DNA from: Candidatus Limivivens intestinipullorum
Lineage (GTDB): Bacteria > Bacillota > Clostridia > Lachnospirales > Lachnospiraceae
NCBI GenBank assembly: GCA_018711185.1
Contig: DVIQ01000043.1
Span: 1 to 64,000 of the forward strand
Length of the DNA: 64,000 nt
Reading direction: 5' to 3'
The notes beneath the pieces were generated by a model. It searched no databases. It saw only the letters and a list, made by a program, of their open reading frames with translations, and was not told where the DNA came from. Within the stretch, counting starts at the first letter, position 1, and each line of letters begins with the position of its first letter. The position numbers and the translations under genes were made by a program. Positions 1 to 9,266 of this stretch are shown piece after piece.

Positions 1-123
1 GTTTGCCTCCGGCTTCCTTCAGACCCCACCTCACGATGACGCCCTTGCCATTAGCTGCACCCTTCCCACTGCCGGGCGGGTCAGGGACTTTCACCCCTTA
101 GAACGTGCGCCCGCCGGGCGCAC
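1..123 (-). mobile_element. 5' end of a group II intron (continues beyond window edge)
   Basis: Read on the minus strand, this stretch begins with GTGCGCCC at base 123. It continues with GTGAAAGTCC and then CGTGAGGTGGGGTCTGAAGG and GGAGGCAAAC, the order of motifs expected at the 5' end of bacterial group II intron RNA (domain I). The first base lies directly after a run of six T that ends an intrinsic terminator, which is the insertion preference known for group IIC introns. Only the first ~123 nt are in the window, so the reverse transcriptase/maturase gene and the 3' end cannot be seen. The assignment rests on motif recognition, and the intron class is inferred from the site. Confidence 0.72.
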
Positions 124-164
124 AAAAAAGCCCAGGTCTGCGCATCTGCCGCGCAGGCCTGGGC
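124..164 (-). terminator. intrinsic terminator ending the GH18/CBM9/GH29 operon
   Basis: On the minus strand the arms GCCCAGG and CCTGGGC, with inner complementary GCGC segments, form a GC-rich stem followed by six T. It lies about 50 bp after the stop codon of the last glycosidase gene, and the T run abuts the intron 5' end. Confidence 0.8.
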
Positions 165-180
165 TGAGTGATAACTTTTT

Positions 181-230
181 ACGCTGAAAGTCCGCCGCCG
201 AATAGGCGGCATGTTTTATGCTTTCAGCGT
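181..230. repeat. dispersed hairpin family B, copy 1, inside a perfect 10-bp inverted repeat
   Basis: Bases 187-213 hold AAAGTCCGCCGCCGAATAGG plus GCGGCATG, a unit seen again at 37981, 38091 and (inverted) 49820. Here it is enclosed by the perfect arms ACGCTGAAAG (181-190) and CTTTCAGCGT (221-230). The right arm is the 3' end of the GH18 coding sequence, so the structure folds back over the end of that gene. Confidence 0.7.
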
Positions 231-1235
231 CTCCGCCATGGTCTTCAGAAGCTTCCCGCTGGGGTCGCATTTATGTTCCCAGTAGAAAATTCCGCCATAG
301 TCTTCTCTCTTGACATACTCGCATTTTTCCCTAAGCGATTCCTCGTCATCGTAGGAGAGGAAGGTGGAACCATCGAAAAGCCACGGGGCTTTTGCCTCGT
401 CGTCCCAGTAGCGGACAAAGCCGTTCTTATTAATGTAGTCTCTCTCCAAATCTCCGTAGTCCGGCCCATAGCCGCCTCCGGTCTTACAAATCTGGAGAAG
501 TCCGTGGTTCCGGTCCGCGATTCCCTCCCACTTTCTGGAATAGAAGCCCGCTCCCATGAGCAGCTTTTCTTTGGGTACGCCCGCCTCATGGAAAAGGCGC
601 AGGGCCTGGTCGCAGCTGTTGCGGAACACGTCTCCCGTGGAGGAGTAGAGGGCTGTGTGATGGCCCGCCAGGGCGTGGAAGCCGCATTTTAAGTCGTAGG
701 TCATCAGGCAGATGTGGTCCAGAATCTTCGCAAGCTTGGGAAGCTCCACGCTCTCCACATAGTACAGATCAGCCCCCGCCGCGATGGTTACCAGGTAATG
801 TTTCCCCAGGGCATCCAGGGCGTCGCGCACCTCCTGGCAGAAAAGGGTGAAATTCTCTTTATCCGCCGGAGAGCTGCTCATGCCGTTGGAAGGCACGCAG
901 GGATATTCCCAGTCAAAGTCCACGCCGTCGAAATGGTACTTTTCCACCATCTCCACGCAGGACTGCGCCGCCTTTTTCCGAAGATCCGGCGAAGCCGCGC
1001 AGGCCGTAAAGGCGTCCGCGTGCTCCGGCATCAGCGGCACCAGGGAAACCAGAATCTTAATGTCCGGATTCCAGGCGCGGATCTGATCCATTCGCTCATG
1101 GATATTCAGATGATCCACATGGATGCTTCCATCCGTATAGAGATGCCCGAAGGCCACATTGATATGGGTCAGACGCTTTGCGTCCTCCTCCGTTACAACG
1201 CCGGTATTTCCCACATAACCCAAAAGCTTTTTCAT
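216..1235 (-). CDS. glycoside hydrolase family 18 protein (chitinase/endo-beta-N-acetylglucosaminidase type), cytoplasmic
   Basis: This 339-residue protein is a compact GH18 barrel. The catalytic DxxDxDxE motif is intact (D103, D106, D108, E110 in DGVDFDWEYP), with E110 as the expected acid in substrate-assisted catalysis. The usual SxGG motif on strand 3 is replaced by SLVP (about residues 64-67), so substrate recognition may differ from ordinary chitinases. There is no signal peptide, so the enzyme should act in the cytoplasm. An AAGGAG site lies six bases before the ATG. It is the last gene of the GH38-GH3-GH29-CBM9-GH18 run. Cleavage of the chitobiose core of an N-glycan or of chitobiose itself is inferred from context. 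Confidence 0.85.
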   Translation of the reverse strand: MKKLLGYVGNTGVVTEEDAKRLTHINVAFGHLYTDGSIHVDHLNIHERMDQIRAWNPDIKILVSLVPLMPEHADAFTACAASPDLRKKAAQSCVEMVEKYHFDGVDFDWEYPCVPSNGMSSSPADKENFTLFCQEVRDALDALGKHYLVTIAAGADLYYVESVELPKLAKILDHICLMTYDLKCGFHALAGHHTALYSSTGDVFRNSCDQALRLFHEAGVPKEKLLMGAGFYSRKWEGIADRNHGLLQICKTGGGYGPDYGDLERDYINKNGFVRYWDDEAKAPWLFDGSTFLSYDDEESLREKCEYVKREDYGGIFYWEHKCDPSGKLLKTMAETLKA

Positions 1236-1266
1236 GATCTTCTCCTTCTGGCGCGTTTACGCGCCG

Positions 1267-1295
1267 GTAACAGTTCAGCCCTGCTGAACCGTTAC
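1267..1295. repeat. dispersed 29-bp palindrome family A, copy 1
   Basis: The arms GTAACAGTTCAGC and GCTGAACCGTTAC flank a three-base centre. The copy sits between the CBM9 and GH18 genes and is bracketed by GCGCGT/ACGCGC segments. This is the only complete copy in the glycan block; the others lie between 50.8 and 61.4 kb. Confidence 0.8.
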
Positions 1296-1345
1296 ATTTG
1301 ACGCGCCGTCCTATTATCAATTCAGAATGTCTGCCGCCTGCGGTC

Positions 1346-2365
1346 TTACTGGTTTTCATAGCGGGCCGTTTTTCCGTCCGCGAAAATAACCAGTTTTCCT
1401 TTGCCGTCCGCTGTGGGGCAGGACATCTCAAACCAGTGATCCGTAGTCTGGATCTTGGGCGCGATGGGGCTGTCCGGCAGCGTCAGTCCCTCGGAGAAGG
1501 AACCGCAGCGGTCATAATTGGCGTGCTGGGCGTAGTAGTAGCGGCGAAGCTCCCATTTCAGCTTCTCATCCTCCGGGATCGCATACTGCTCATCGCCGCT
1601 GCAGAAGAACACAAAGCCCCACAGCTCCGGATAATGCATGTTCACGATGCCCGTGGGGGACCATACCCAGTTGTCCTCCGGAAGAGGCGCTCCGGTTTCC
1701 GGGTTTTGGCGCTTCACATATTCGCCGTTTTCCACATCAACGGTCCACTGCACTCTTGAGAAATTAATCCTCCAGAAGTCGCCGGCCGCCGGAGCCTTTT
1801 TCTCCTGCTGCCCCAGGCACTCGATCAGGGTTTCGAAAGGCATTACGATCTCACAGCACCAGCGGGTATTGTCCGCATTGGGATTGTTCAGCTCTCCGTC
1901 GATTTTCACGGCTGTCCGAAGGCCCTTTAAGTCAAAGCCGTTCATGGGCTTTCCCTGGTCCCGGTACGCCTTTGTCAGAAGCAGATCCCACACCGTGTTC
2001 CTGGCGTTCATCTCAAACTCACAGTAGCACTGGGTATCGGAATCCGGATCAATAAAGATCTCAAAATCATTGTCCCGGAAAATCACATCGTCTCTCTTCG
2101 TCACATGAGACCAGATTTCGTCGCCCATAAGCTCCGCGCCGAAATAAATGTTCTCATCATCCCATAAAATTTTCGCTCGTGTCCGAAATCTTGGCTTCGG
2201 ACGGATATCTCCCTCAATGTCCTCAAAGTCCTCTGTCCAGGGAGCGTCCGCCCAAAATTCCTTATCCAGGTTTCCGTCCAGGGTGAAGGGCTTCGTGGCC
2301 CTGCGGCAATGATATACCCTCGGTGCAAACACCGGCACATGAGGGGTCGGTACACGGTAATTCAT
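1346..2365 (-). CDS. CBM9-like carbohydrate-binding protein, cytoplasmic
   Basis: This 339-residue protein resembles the CBM9 (DOMON-like) sugar-binding fold through its first ~250 residues: a start of the type 'FTLDGNLDKEFWADAPW', then 'AKILWDDENIYFGAEL', 'DNDFEIFIDPD' and a late 'WGFVFF' strand. No catalytic domain is apparent and there is no signal peptide, which is unusual because CBM9 modules are normally parts of secreted enzymes. The start is supported by GGAG nine bases before the ATG. It lies between GH29 and GH18 in one operon. It could be a cytoplasmic glycan-binding helper or an uncharacterised enzyme; the function is not known. Confidence 0.72.
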   Translation of the reverse strand: MNYRVPTPHVPVFAPRVYHCRRATKPFTLDGNLDKEFWADAPWTEDFEDIEGDIRPKPRFRTRAKILWDDENIYFGAELMGDEIWSHVTKRDDVIFRDNDFEIFIDPDSDTQCYCEFEMNARNTVWDLLLTKAYRDQGKPMNGFDLKGLRTAVKIDGELNNPNADNTRWCCEIVMPFETLIECLGQQEKKAPAAGDFWRINFSRVQWTVDVENGEYVKRQNPETGAPLPEDNWVWSPTGIVNMHYPELWGFVFFCSGDEQYAIPEDEKLKWELRRYYYAQHANYDRCGSFSEGLTLPDSPIAPKIQTTDHWFEMSCPTADGKGKLVIFADGKTARYENQ

Positions 2366-2418
2366 CGCTCATCTCTCCTTTCTTATTTCCGCGGCTTTTA
2401 TCCCGCCCCGCGCGGATT

Positions 2419-3705
2419 TTAGTTCTGTGTAATCACTTCTCCGTGGCCTAAGTTGTAGGTGACTTCGCCTTCCAGCTCCACCTTCAGCACTGTGACCATG
2501 GGATGCAGCTTCATCTGGTCCGCCCGTATCCACAAAGTTCCGGGGATGCCGCTCCAGGGGAGGGATCCGGTATAAGACCAGGTAAGCTCCTCTCCTGTAT
2601 GAAGCACGGTAATCCGCTTCACAGGCGTCTTAATGCCTTTTACGCAGACATTTTCCACCGGCTTGTCATATACGAAGAGATACAGGGTCTTCTTGTCCGC
2701 GGAGATGGTGCTTCCGCCCAGATAATGGCGGTAGTCCAGGCCCTTGTCCGTGTCGTATACCGCTTCCTCGTTGTCATGAATCCATCCCCCCAGATCCAGA
2801 AGAACCTGTTCCTGTCTGGAGTCGAGGGTTCCGTCCTCCTTGGGCCCCACATCCAACAGCATATTTCCGCCCAAGGTTAAGCAATCGCAGAACATACGCA
2901 CGATCTGACGACTGGTCTTATAGTCATTGTCCGAGGGACGATACCCCCAGGAATCGTTAATGGTGGTGCAGAATTCCCATACGCCCTCCGGTCCAATCAG
3001 CGGGATGCCTTGCTCTGGCGTCTCATAATCGCCGTAACCCTGCATTCTGGAGTTCAGAACCACATTCGGATTCAAAGAATGCAGGTATGCCCGAAATTCC
3101 GGCATTTTCCACTGAGCCGCGCTTCGCTCCCAGTCTCCGTCAAACCACAAAAGATCAATGGTTCCGTACTTTGTCATCAGTTCCCGAAGCTGGTTGTTGT
3201 TAAACTCCAGAAATTCTTCCCAAAGCGCGGGATTTTCCGGGCCGCCTGCCGGCGTGGCGAAAACGTCGTTCGTGAAATCCTCGGGTTTCCCGCCCTCGGG
3301 GTACACGGAGCGATAACGGTAGTCCGACCAGTCGATTAGGGAATAGTAAAGTCCCACTTTCAGTCCGGCTTCCCGCATGGCTTCCGTATAGGGAGCCACC
3401 AGGTCCCTTCCGGCAGGTGTTTTCTTCACCACGCTCAAATCGCTGTAGGCCGTGTCAAACAGAGCCACGCCGTCGTGATGCTTTGTGGTCATTACCACGT
3501 AGCGGGCGCCGGCTTTTTTAAACAGCTCCGCCCACTTTTTCGGGTCATACTTGGAGGCCGTAAAGCCCTCGCATTGCTTCATATAGTCTTCATAGGAAAT
3601 CTGTCCATTATGGAAGCTCCAGGATTCCGACACATCTCCCACCGCGTAAATTCCGTAATGAATAAAAATTCCAAGTTTCGCTTTTGGAAACCAATCCTGC
3701 ATCAT
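2419..3705 (-). CDS. alpha-L-fucosidase, GH29, cytoplasmic
   Basis: The protein (428 residues from the chosen start) opens with 'WFPKAKLGIFIHYGIYAVGD', typical of GH29 fucosidases. It carries KHHDGVALFDT and the nucleophile region LLWFDGDW, where the Asp after WF is the expected nucleophile. A longer frame to 3756 would overlap the GH3 gene. The ATG at 3705 is preferred because GGAGG lies eight bases upstream and the gap to the GH3 stop is then 16 bp. There is no signal peptide. It should remove alpha-linked fucose from imported glycans. It is distinct from the second GH29 at 16991. Confidence 0.88.
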   Translation of the reverse strand: MMQDWFPKAKLGIFIHYGIYAVGDVSESWSFHNGQISYEDYMKQCEGFTASKYDPKKWAELFKKAGARYVVMTTKHHDGVALFDTAYSDLSVVKKTPAGRDLVAPYTEAMREAGLKVGLYYSLIDWSDYRYRSVYPEGGKPEDFTNDVFATPAGGPENPALWEEFLEFNNNQLRELMTKYGTIDLLWFDGDWERSAAQWKMPEFRAYLHSLNPNVVLNSRMQGYGDYETPEQGIPLIGPEGVWEFCTTINDSWGYRPSDNDYKTSRQIVRMFCDCLTLGGNMLLDVGPKEDGTLDSRQEQVLLDLGGWIHDNEEAVYDTDKGLDYRHYLGGSTISADKKTLYLFVYDKPVENVCVKGIKTPVKRITVLHTGEELTWSYTGSLPWSGIPGTLWIRADQMKLHPMVTVLKVELEGEVTYNLGHGEVITQN

Positions 3706-3721
3706 CGCTTTTTCCTCCGTT

Positions 3722-6010
3722 TTATCCGATCCGGATCGTCTGTTTGTCCCAGACAATCCCCTGATCCATGAAGATCAGCTCCACCTCTCCGGGTTCCAAA
3801 GAGAACTCCATATTCTCATCCCAAACCCGGAACGCGTCCTCTCCAAGTTTCAAACCCAAAAGCTCCCTGCCGCCGGCGCGGACCTTCTTTCGCTGAAAAG
3901 CTTTCAGCTCCCTGGCCCGGCGCACGGTGGAAGACTGGAGATCATGAATATACAGCTGGCCCACAGCATAGTCATCCATCGCTCCGTCATTTGATACTTC
4001 TATCGTAACCGAAATTTCAGGTTTTGTACCCTCCTGGCTGATCTCCATTTTTCCATAATGAAGCGCTCCGTAACCAAAGCCCTGGCCAAAGGAGTACAAA
4101 GGTTCCTTGCCGCCATCGCAGTAACCCATTGCCGCGTAAGATGCCTTATAATTGTAGTAAACCGGAAGCTGTCCGGCGGATACCGGTACGGATACCGGAA
4201 GCCGTCCGGAAGGACTTTCCTCTCCAAAAAGCAGCTCGGCCACGGCTCTTCCGCCTGCAGGTCCCGGATAGAAACACAGCATCAGGCCGTCGGAAACATC
4301 CGCCACCGGCTTTATAGCATAAGGCCTTCCCTGGATCACAACCGTCACCAGAGGCTTCCCGGACTCTCTGGCCAGAGCCGCCCACGCTTCCTGGTCTCCC
4401 GGAAGCTTCAGACCGCTGACATCTAAGCCCTCGCCGCATTCCATCTGGAACTCACCGCCTGCGATGGCCGCTCCGTTGGAGTCAAACTCGGCGCCCTCAA
4501 AACGGCTGGAGGAGCCGCCCAGCACCAGCACCACCACGTCGGCGCTCTCCATGCAGGCCAGGGCTTCTCTCCGCTTCTTCTCCGTCAGCTCATCAAACGC
4601 GCATGTGATAATCTCACACTCTTTTCCGGCTTTTCTCCGATCTGCCGCCAAGGCGCGCATTCCGTCCAGAACCGTGCTGTACTCTCCTGCCAAAACCGGC
4701 GGCGTGTAATCTCCAAGCTGGCGGTAAATATCGTCCGCGTTGGGCCCGATCACCGCGATCCGCTTTGCCCAGTCTCCCAGAGGAAGCACCCGTCCGCATT
4801 CGCTGTCAGGCATCCCGGATACCCGCTCATTCTTCAAAAGGACAGCGGACTCTCTGGCAAGCTGCAGGGTCTGGGGATACTGCGCCAGACTGCGCGCTCC
4901 CGCGTCCCCCCGCTCTTCCAGATACGGATGGTCGAACAGGCCCTGGGCAAACTTCAGGGTCAGCACCCGAAGAACCGCCTCGTCCAGCAGGCTTTCCGGC
5001 ACAAGGCCTTTCTCCACGGCCTCCTCAAGACGCGGGTACACCTCATCCCAGAGACTGATGTCCACGCCGGCCTTTAAGGCCTTTGCCGCGGAAATCACAT
5101 CGTCCCCGGTCATCTCCTTTAAGCGGTCCAGGGCTACGCCGTCGGCCATCACCACGCCGTCAAAGCCAAATTCTCCGCGGAGAATGCCCCGCAGAAGTTT
5201 TTGGTTTACATGACAGTACACACCGTCGATCTCATTGTAGGCGGCCATAACGCCCTGTACTCCCGCCTCGCAGCAGGCCTTCGCCATGGGCAGATGAATC
5301 TCGCGAAGCTCCCGCTCGCCGATTCTGGCCGCGCTGGCGTTTATGCCTCCGGTTCCCTCTCCCTGGGCGCAGAAGTGCTTTGCCACCACGGCAACGCCCT
5401 CTTTCTGCATGCTCTCCACGGCCGCTTTCGCAAAGGCGCTGGCCAGGAAAGGATCTTCTCCAAAGCATTCCTCGCTTCTTCCCCACCGGGGATCACGAAG
5501 GATGTCCAGAAGGGACACCAATGCCAGATTGACCCCCATCTCCTTAAGCTGTCCGGCGCAGACAGAAGCCGCTTCCCCGAAAAGCGCCGGGTCAAAGGTA
5601 GCCCCCACCGCCAGGTTCACCGGCAGAAGGTAGCCGCCCAGGGCCTGATGCCCGTGGGGGCACTCGGAACTCATCAGCATGGGAATGCCGAATCTGGAAT
5701 GTTCGATTACATATTTCTGAATCTGATTGTAAGCCCGGATGGCCAGCGCCCCCGGAAGCCCTGTATTTTCGTCTCTTCCCGACCAGGGATCTGCCCGGAA
5801 GAGGCCATAGAGGACTCCAAGCCCTCCATAGCGCTCCACCTCGTCCTTCAGTTCCTGGCTCAGAATAATCTCGTCGCCCCTGCGCTCATAAATGCGGAAG
5901 CCGTACAGCCGCTGATTCAGCTGTCCCACCTTCTCCCGCAGCGTCATGCGCCCCAGCAGGTCCTCTGCCCGCTGTCCGGGGCTTTTCGTTCTGTCCTTGT
6001 AAAGCTCCAT
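3722..6010 (-). CDS. glycoside hydrolase family 3 beta-glycosidase (BglX-like)
   Basis: This protein of about 762 residues has the GH3 layout: an N-terminal barrel with AKHFCAQGEG and the nucleophile segment GVVMADGVALD, a following alpha/beta sandwich, and a C-terminal fibronectin-III-like domain ('YAVGQLYIHDL'). The ATG at 6010 is chosen because AGGAG lies just upstream and it follows the GH38 stop by one base, which indicates translational coupling. There is no signal peptide. GH3 enzymes of this form are usually beta-glucosidases or beta-xylosidases; in this setting beta-linked glucose, galactose-type or GlcNAc linkages are all possible and the specificity cannot be read from sequence. 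Confidence 0.87.
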   Translation of the reverse strand: MELYKDRTKSPGQRAEDLLGRMTLREKVGQLNQRLYGFRIYERRGDEIILSQELKDEVERYGGLGVLYGLFRADPWSGRDENTGLPGALAIRAYNQIQKYVIEHSRFGIPMLMSSECPHGHQALGGYLLPVNLAVGATFDPALFGEAASVCAGQLKEMGVNLALVSLLDILRDPRWGRSEECFGEDPFLASAFAKAAVESMQKEGVAVVAKHFCAQGEGTGGINASAARIGERELREIHLPMAKACCEAGVQGVMAAYNEIDGVYCHVNQKLLRGILRGEFGFDGVVMADGVALDRLKEMTGDDVISAAKALKAGVDISLWDEVYPRLEEAVEKGLVPESLLDEAVLRVLTLKFAQGLFDHPYLEERGDAGARSLAQYPQTLQLARESAVLLKNERVSGMPDSECGRVLPLGDWAKRIAVIGPNADDIYRQLGDYTPPVLAGEYSTVLDGMRALAADRRKAGKECEIITCAFDELTEKKRREALACMESADVVVLVLGGSSSRFEGAEFDSNGAAIAGGEFQMECGEGLDVSGLKLPGDQEAWAALARESGKPLVTVVIQGRPYAIKPVADVSDGLMLCFYPGPAGGRAVAELLFGEESPSGRLPVSVPVSAGQLPVYYNYKASYAAMGYCDGGKEPLYSFGQGFGYGALHYGKMEISQEGTKPEISVTIEVSNDGAMDDYAVGQLYIHDLQSSTVRRARELKAFQRKKVRAGGRELLGLKLGEDAFRVWDENMEFSLEPGEVELIFMDQGIVWDKQTIRIG

Positions 6011-6011
6011 G

Positions 6012-9000
6012 CTATCTCCTGATCCGATATGTCTTGATCTCATAAGGCTTGATCACAAAGGGCATCTGGCTGCCAGAGTGCGTCATATCTCCTTCTTTTT
6101 CTTCCAGGAGGTTGCACTCCTCGGCGGAAAGAATCTCTCCGTCTACAGTCAGCACTGCCTTTGTACGGGCATTATCAGACTCGTACAGACGGACAATCAT
6201 TCCGTCTCCGTCCTCTGCCCTCTTTACTGTCTCAATCACCACATTGGGCTGATCCACGGAAACCAGGCAGGTCTTCTCGCCGGCCTCGCCGCCCTTCGCC
6301 ACGTACATGGGCTGATTCAGGAAGTAGGACTGCTTCACGGTTCCCGCTTCTCTCCAGGTCTCGCCGTGGGGATACAGGGAATAGGTGAAGAAATGCTCCT
6401 CCTGATCCGTGGTGGGATTCGGCTCAATACCGGACTTGATCAGCGTCAGCCCGATAATGGAATCCCGAACCGAATGGCCGTACTTGCAGTCGTTCATCAG
6501 GCTGACACCGTAGTGGCCCTCGGATACATCGATCCACTTCTGGCCGCAGCTCTCAAACCGCGCGGCGTCCCAGCTGGTGTTCGTGTGGGTCTTTCTGGTA
6601 ATATTTCCAAACTGAATATCAAAGGTCGCCTCATCCGTGTGAACATCCACCGGGAAGTGTACCTTCAGAAGGTGCTGATGCTCCTTCCAGTCTACCTTCG
6701 TCTCGAAATCGATTCTTCTGGTGTCCGCGTAGAAGGAAATCTCCTGGCAGATCAGAGAGTTGCTCACTGCCCGCTCCAGATACAGGGTACATCTTACCGG
6801 GCCCATTTCCTTCCACTCCATGCGGCGAACGTCCGTTACATCCCAGGATTTCTCCGTGTAGTAAATATCAATATCCCAGTTGTCGTAGTAAATGGGCTTG
6901 TCCTCATACATGCGGAAGAGGTTGCCGCATTTTCCCTCCTGGAGAATCTCCCGGTCAAATTCCTTGTCGTACATGCCGGTGAAAAGTCCGTTCTCATCGA
7001 TGGAAACCCGGTAATAGGGTGTTTCCAGAACGCTTCCGTTCCAGGTGAAGGGGCTTTCCTCCGCCTTCTCGCCCTCCGCGTAAGCGCCCGGGGCAAATAC
7101 CCGGCTTCCTTTGGATGGAATACCGTATACAAATGCCTGGGCTCCCTTGGAGGTCTTCTGCACAGGATAGCGGTTTCCAAACTCGTCCTCCAGGTAATCC
7201 GCACCGCAGTCTCCCAGCACCACCAGATCGTCCCGCTCAAATCCCGTGGTATTGTACACGGTAATCCCTTCGCCCGGTCCGGTGATGGCGTCTATGCGCT
7301 CCTCTGTCAGCTCATCGATGGTCCTCGCGATTTCCGCGTACTCCTGGCGCGTCACCTCATAGACCTCCTTGATGCTGCTGCCCGGAAGGATATCGTGGAA
7401 CTGGTTCAAAAGCACGGTATGCCACATCTCGTCCAGCTTCTGGGCCGGATAAGCCACCTGGTCCTGGGCCAGTACGGAGAACAGCTCCAGATCCATCAGG
7501 CCAAACTCGGATTTCCGGTTGGAGCGTTTGTTTCTGGCCATGGAAGTATAGGTTCCGCGGTGATACTCGAAATAGAACTCCCCTTCCCATACCGGAAGCC
7601 GCTTGTCGCCCTTTACGCGCTCTTCCAACTCCTCAAAATACTTGCCCGCGAACTCCTGGCGAACCCTGGGAATCCCCTTGATCCCTTTCTCCATACGGAT
7701 GGAGGTCTCCAGCATATCTCTGGTGGGGCCGCCGCCTCCATCCCCGTAGCCAAAGGCAACCAGAATGTCGTTATTGATATCCTTATTCTGGTAACGCATC
7801 CAGCCGCCCATGATGGCATCGGGATGGAGCATGCCGTTGTAGGTGGTAAAGAAGGAATCCGTGGACTGTCCCACCCCAAGGGTGGTGATCAGGTGGGTGA
7901 GAATCTCCGTTCCGTCGATTCCTCTCCACATCATCGTATCGTAGGGCACTTTATTAAACTGATTCCATGCCAGCTTTGTGGTCATAAAGTAGCGGATGCC
8001 CGCCTTCTTCATGATCTGAGGCAGCGCGCCGGAATAACCGAACACGTCCGGAAGCCACAGAATCTCATTGTCAACGCCAAACTCCTCTTTGAAGAATTTC
8101 TTTCCGTACAGGAACTGACGGGCAAGGGACTCTCCGGAGGTCAGGTTGCAGTCTGCCTCCACCCACATGCCGCCTTCCGGCTCCCAGCGTTTTTCTTTAA
8201 TCCGCTGGCGCACTTCCTCATACACTTCCGGATAGCGCTGCTTTAAGAACCAGTAAAGCTGGGGCTGGCTGGACATAAAACGGTAGCCCGGATATTCGTC
8301 CATGAGCTTCAGAACCGTAGCGAAGCTTCTGGCCACCTTTTCTCTGGTCTGGGCAACGGTCCACCACCAGGCCACATCGATGTGCGTATGGCCGATACAA
8401 GTGGCAATCACATCGGAATACCCCGCCATGTCCTCGTAGAGGGCTTTGGCCAGATATGCCCTTGCCTCGGCCACAGAGGCATAGAAAGCGTCCGAATAAG
8501 GCGTGCGCAGATCCAGCTTGTTCACCGCCTCGTTAAGGACGTGCTCCAGATCTCTGCGCACCTTGTCATCCCGCTCCATTCTGGAAAAGCCCCGAAGCGG
8601 AACATCCAGATCATAATAGAGCGCGCGGATCTCCTCATCCACCTCCATAAGCTGCGCCATCAGGTGAAATTCCGAGTGCAGGGTTCCCGTATACGCCTGA
8701 AGGTCAAGGGTCAGTTCCTCTCCCGCCACAGCAGCTTTGGAAAGGCACACATCCCGATGATTCATATCCAGTCCCTGGGTTACCTTTCCGTTTACAAACA
8801 GAAGGAACTGCGGATTCTTCCCATCGTCCCACTCATCGATCTGTGTCTGAACATGAACCCACATGCTTTTTCCAGCCATGGCCTCCGGCACGGTAAACCG
8901 GCACCGGAACCAGTAATGGGCGTCCGGTCCGTACCAGTGCATGGTATGGCTGTCGAAGTTCTCCCAGGGTTCGCTGGCCGCGTCCGCCTCCTCCGGGCGG

Positions 9001-9122
9001 AAAAACGTACCCTTCTTATAAATCCAGTTCTGAAGGGGAAGCTTCTGCTTTACGGTGAGCTTATCCAGCTCATTGCAGATCACATGCACTCTTTTGTCTA
9101 AAATATTATCCAAGAACTCCAT
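6012..9122 (-). CDS. alpha-mannosidase, GH38, canonical
   Basis: This is a 1036-residue retaining alpha-mannosidase of the usual bacterial length. The zinc site is complete by eye: HTHIDVAWWW supplies His and Asp, GGMWVEADCN supplies the nucleophile Asp, and QFHDILPG supplies the distal His. The LPDVFGYSGALPQIM segment is also typical. The C-terminal half is the beta-sandwich region of the family. There is no signal peptide, so it acts on imported mannosides. AAGGAG lies five bases before the ATG. It heads the GH38-GH3-GH29-CBM9-GH18 run and contrasts with the two divergent GH38-like genes at 25643 and 28147. Confidence 0.92.
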   Translation of the reverse strand: MEFLDNILDKRVHVICNELDKLTVKQKLPLQNWIYKKGTFFRPEEADAASEPWENFDSHTMHWYGPDAHYWFRCRFTVPEAMAGKSMWVHVQTQIDEWDDGKNPQFLLFVNGKVTQGLDMNHRDVCLSKAAVAGEELTLDLQAYTGTLHSEFHLMAQLMEVDEEIRALYYDLDVPLRGFSRMERDDKVRRDLEHVLNEAVNKLDLRTPYSDAFYASVAEARAYLAKALYEDMAGYSDVIATCIGHTHIDVAWWWTVAQTREKVARSFATVLKLMDEYPGYRFMSSQPQLYWFLKQRYPEVYEEVRQRIKEKRWEPEGGMWVEADCNLTSGESLARQFLYGKKFFKEEFGVDNEILWLPDVFGYSGALPQIMKKAGIRYFMTTKLAWNQFNKVPYDTMMWRGIDGTEILTHLITTLGVGQSTDSFFTTYNGMLHPDAIMGGWMRYQNKDINNDILVAFGYGDGGGGPTRDMLETSIRMEKGIKGIPRVRQEFAGKYFEELEERVKGDKRLPVWEGEFYFEYHRGTYTSMARNKRSNRKSEFGLMDLELFSVLAQDQVAYPAQKLDEMWHTVLLNQFHDILPGSSIKEVYEVTRQEYAEIARTIDELTEERIDAITGPGEGITVYNTTGFERDDLVVLGDCGADYLEDEFGNRYPVQKTSKGAQAFVYGIPSKGSRVFAPGAYAEGEKAEESPFTWNGSVLETPYYRVSIDENGLFTGMYDKEFDREILQEGKCGNLFRMYEDKPIYYDNWDIDIYYTEKSWDVTDVRRMEWKEMGPVRCTLYLERAVSNSLICQEISFYADTRRIDFETKVDWKEHQHLLKVHFPVDVHTDEATFDIQFGNITRKTHTNTSWDAARFESCGQKWIDVSEGHYGVSLMNDCKYGHSVRDSIIGLTLIKSGIEPNPTTDQEEHFFTYSLYPHGETWREAGTVKQSYFLNQPMYVAKGGEAGEKTCLVSVDQPNVVIETVKRAEDGDGMIVRLYESDNARTKAVLTVDGEILSAEECNLLEEKEGDMTHSGSQMPFVIKPYEIKTYRIRR

Positions 9123-9221
9123 TCAGTCTCCTTTTCCTGCAGTTTCGCCGGCGCTGGCCGCCTGCCGGACAGCCGGGGAAAACTGCCAGATTTCATTTTA
9201 CTTATGCCGGGCTTATCGCAC

Positions 9222-9263
9222 AAAACCATAGAAAGTCCGCCCGGCGAACCTTCTATGGTTTTT
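9222..9263 (-). terminator. hairpin between GH130 and GH38 genes
   Basis: The arms AAAACCATAGAA (from 9222) and TTCTATGGTTTT (to 9263) are complementary. On the minus strand the stem is followed by TTTTG. It lies right after the GH130 stop codon and probably attenuates transcription into the downstream GH38 operon. I see no strong separate promoter in 9123-9221. Confidence 0.65.
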
Positions 9264-9266
9264 CTA

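Noticed and set aside
6009-8246. Long plus-strand open frame (745 codons) opposite the GH38 gene
   Set aside because: It is a shadow of the GC-rich minus-strand coding sequence; composition is abnormal and no family motif or ribosome binding site is present.
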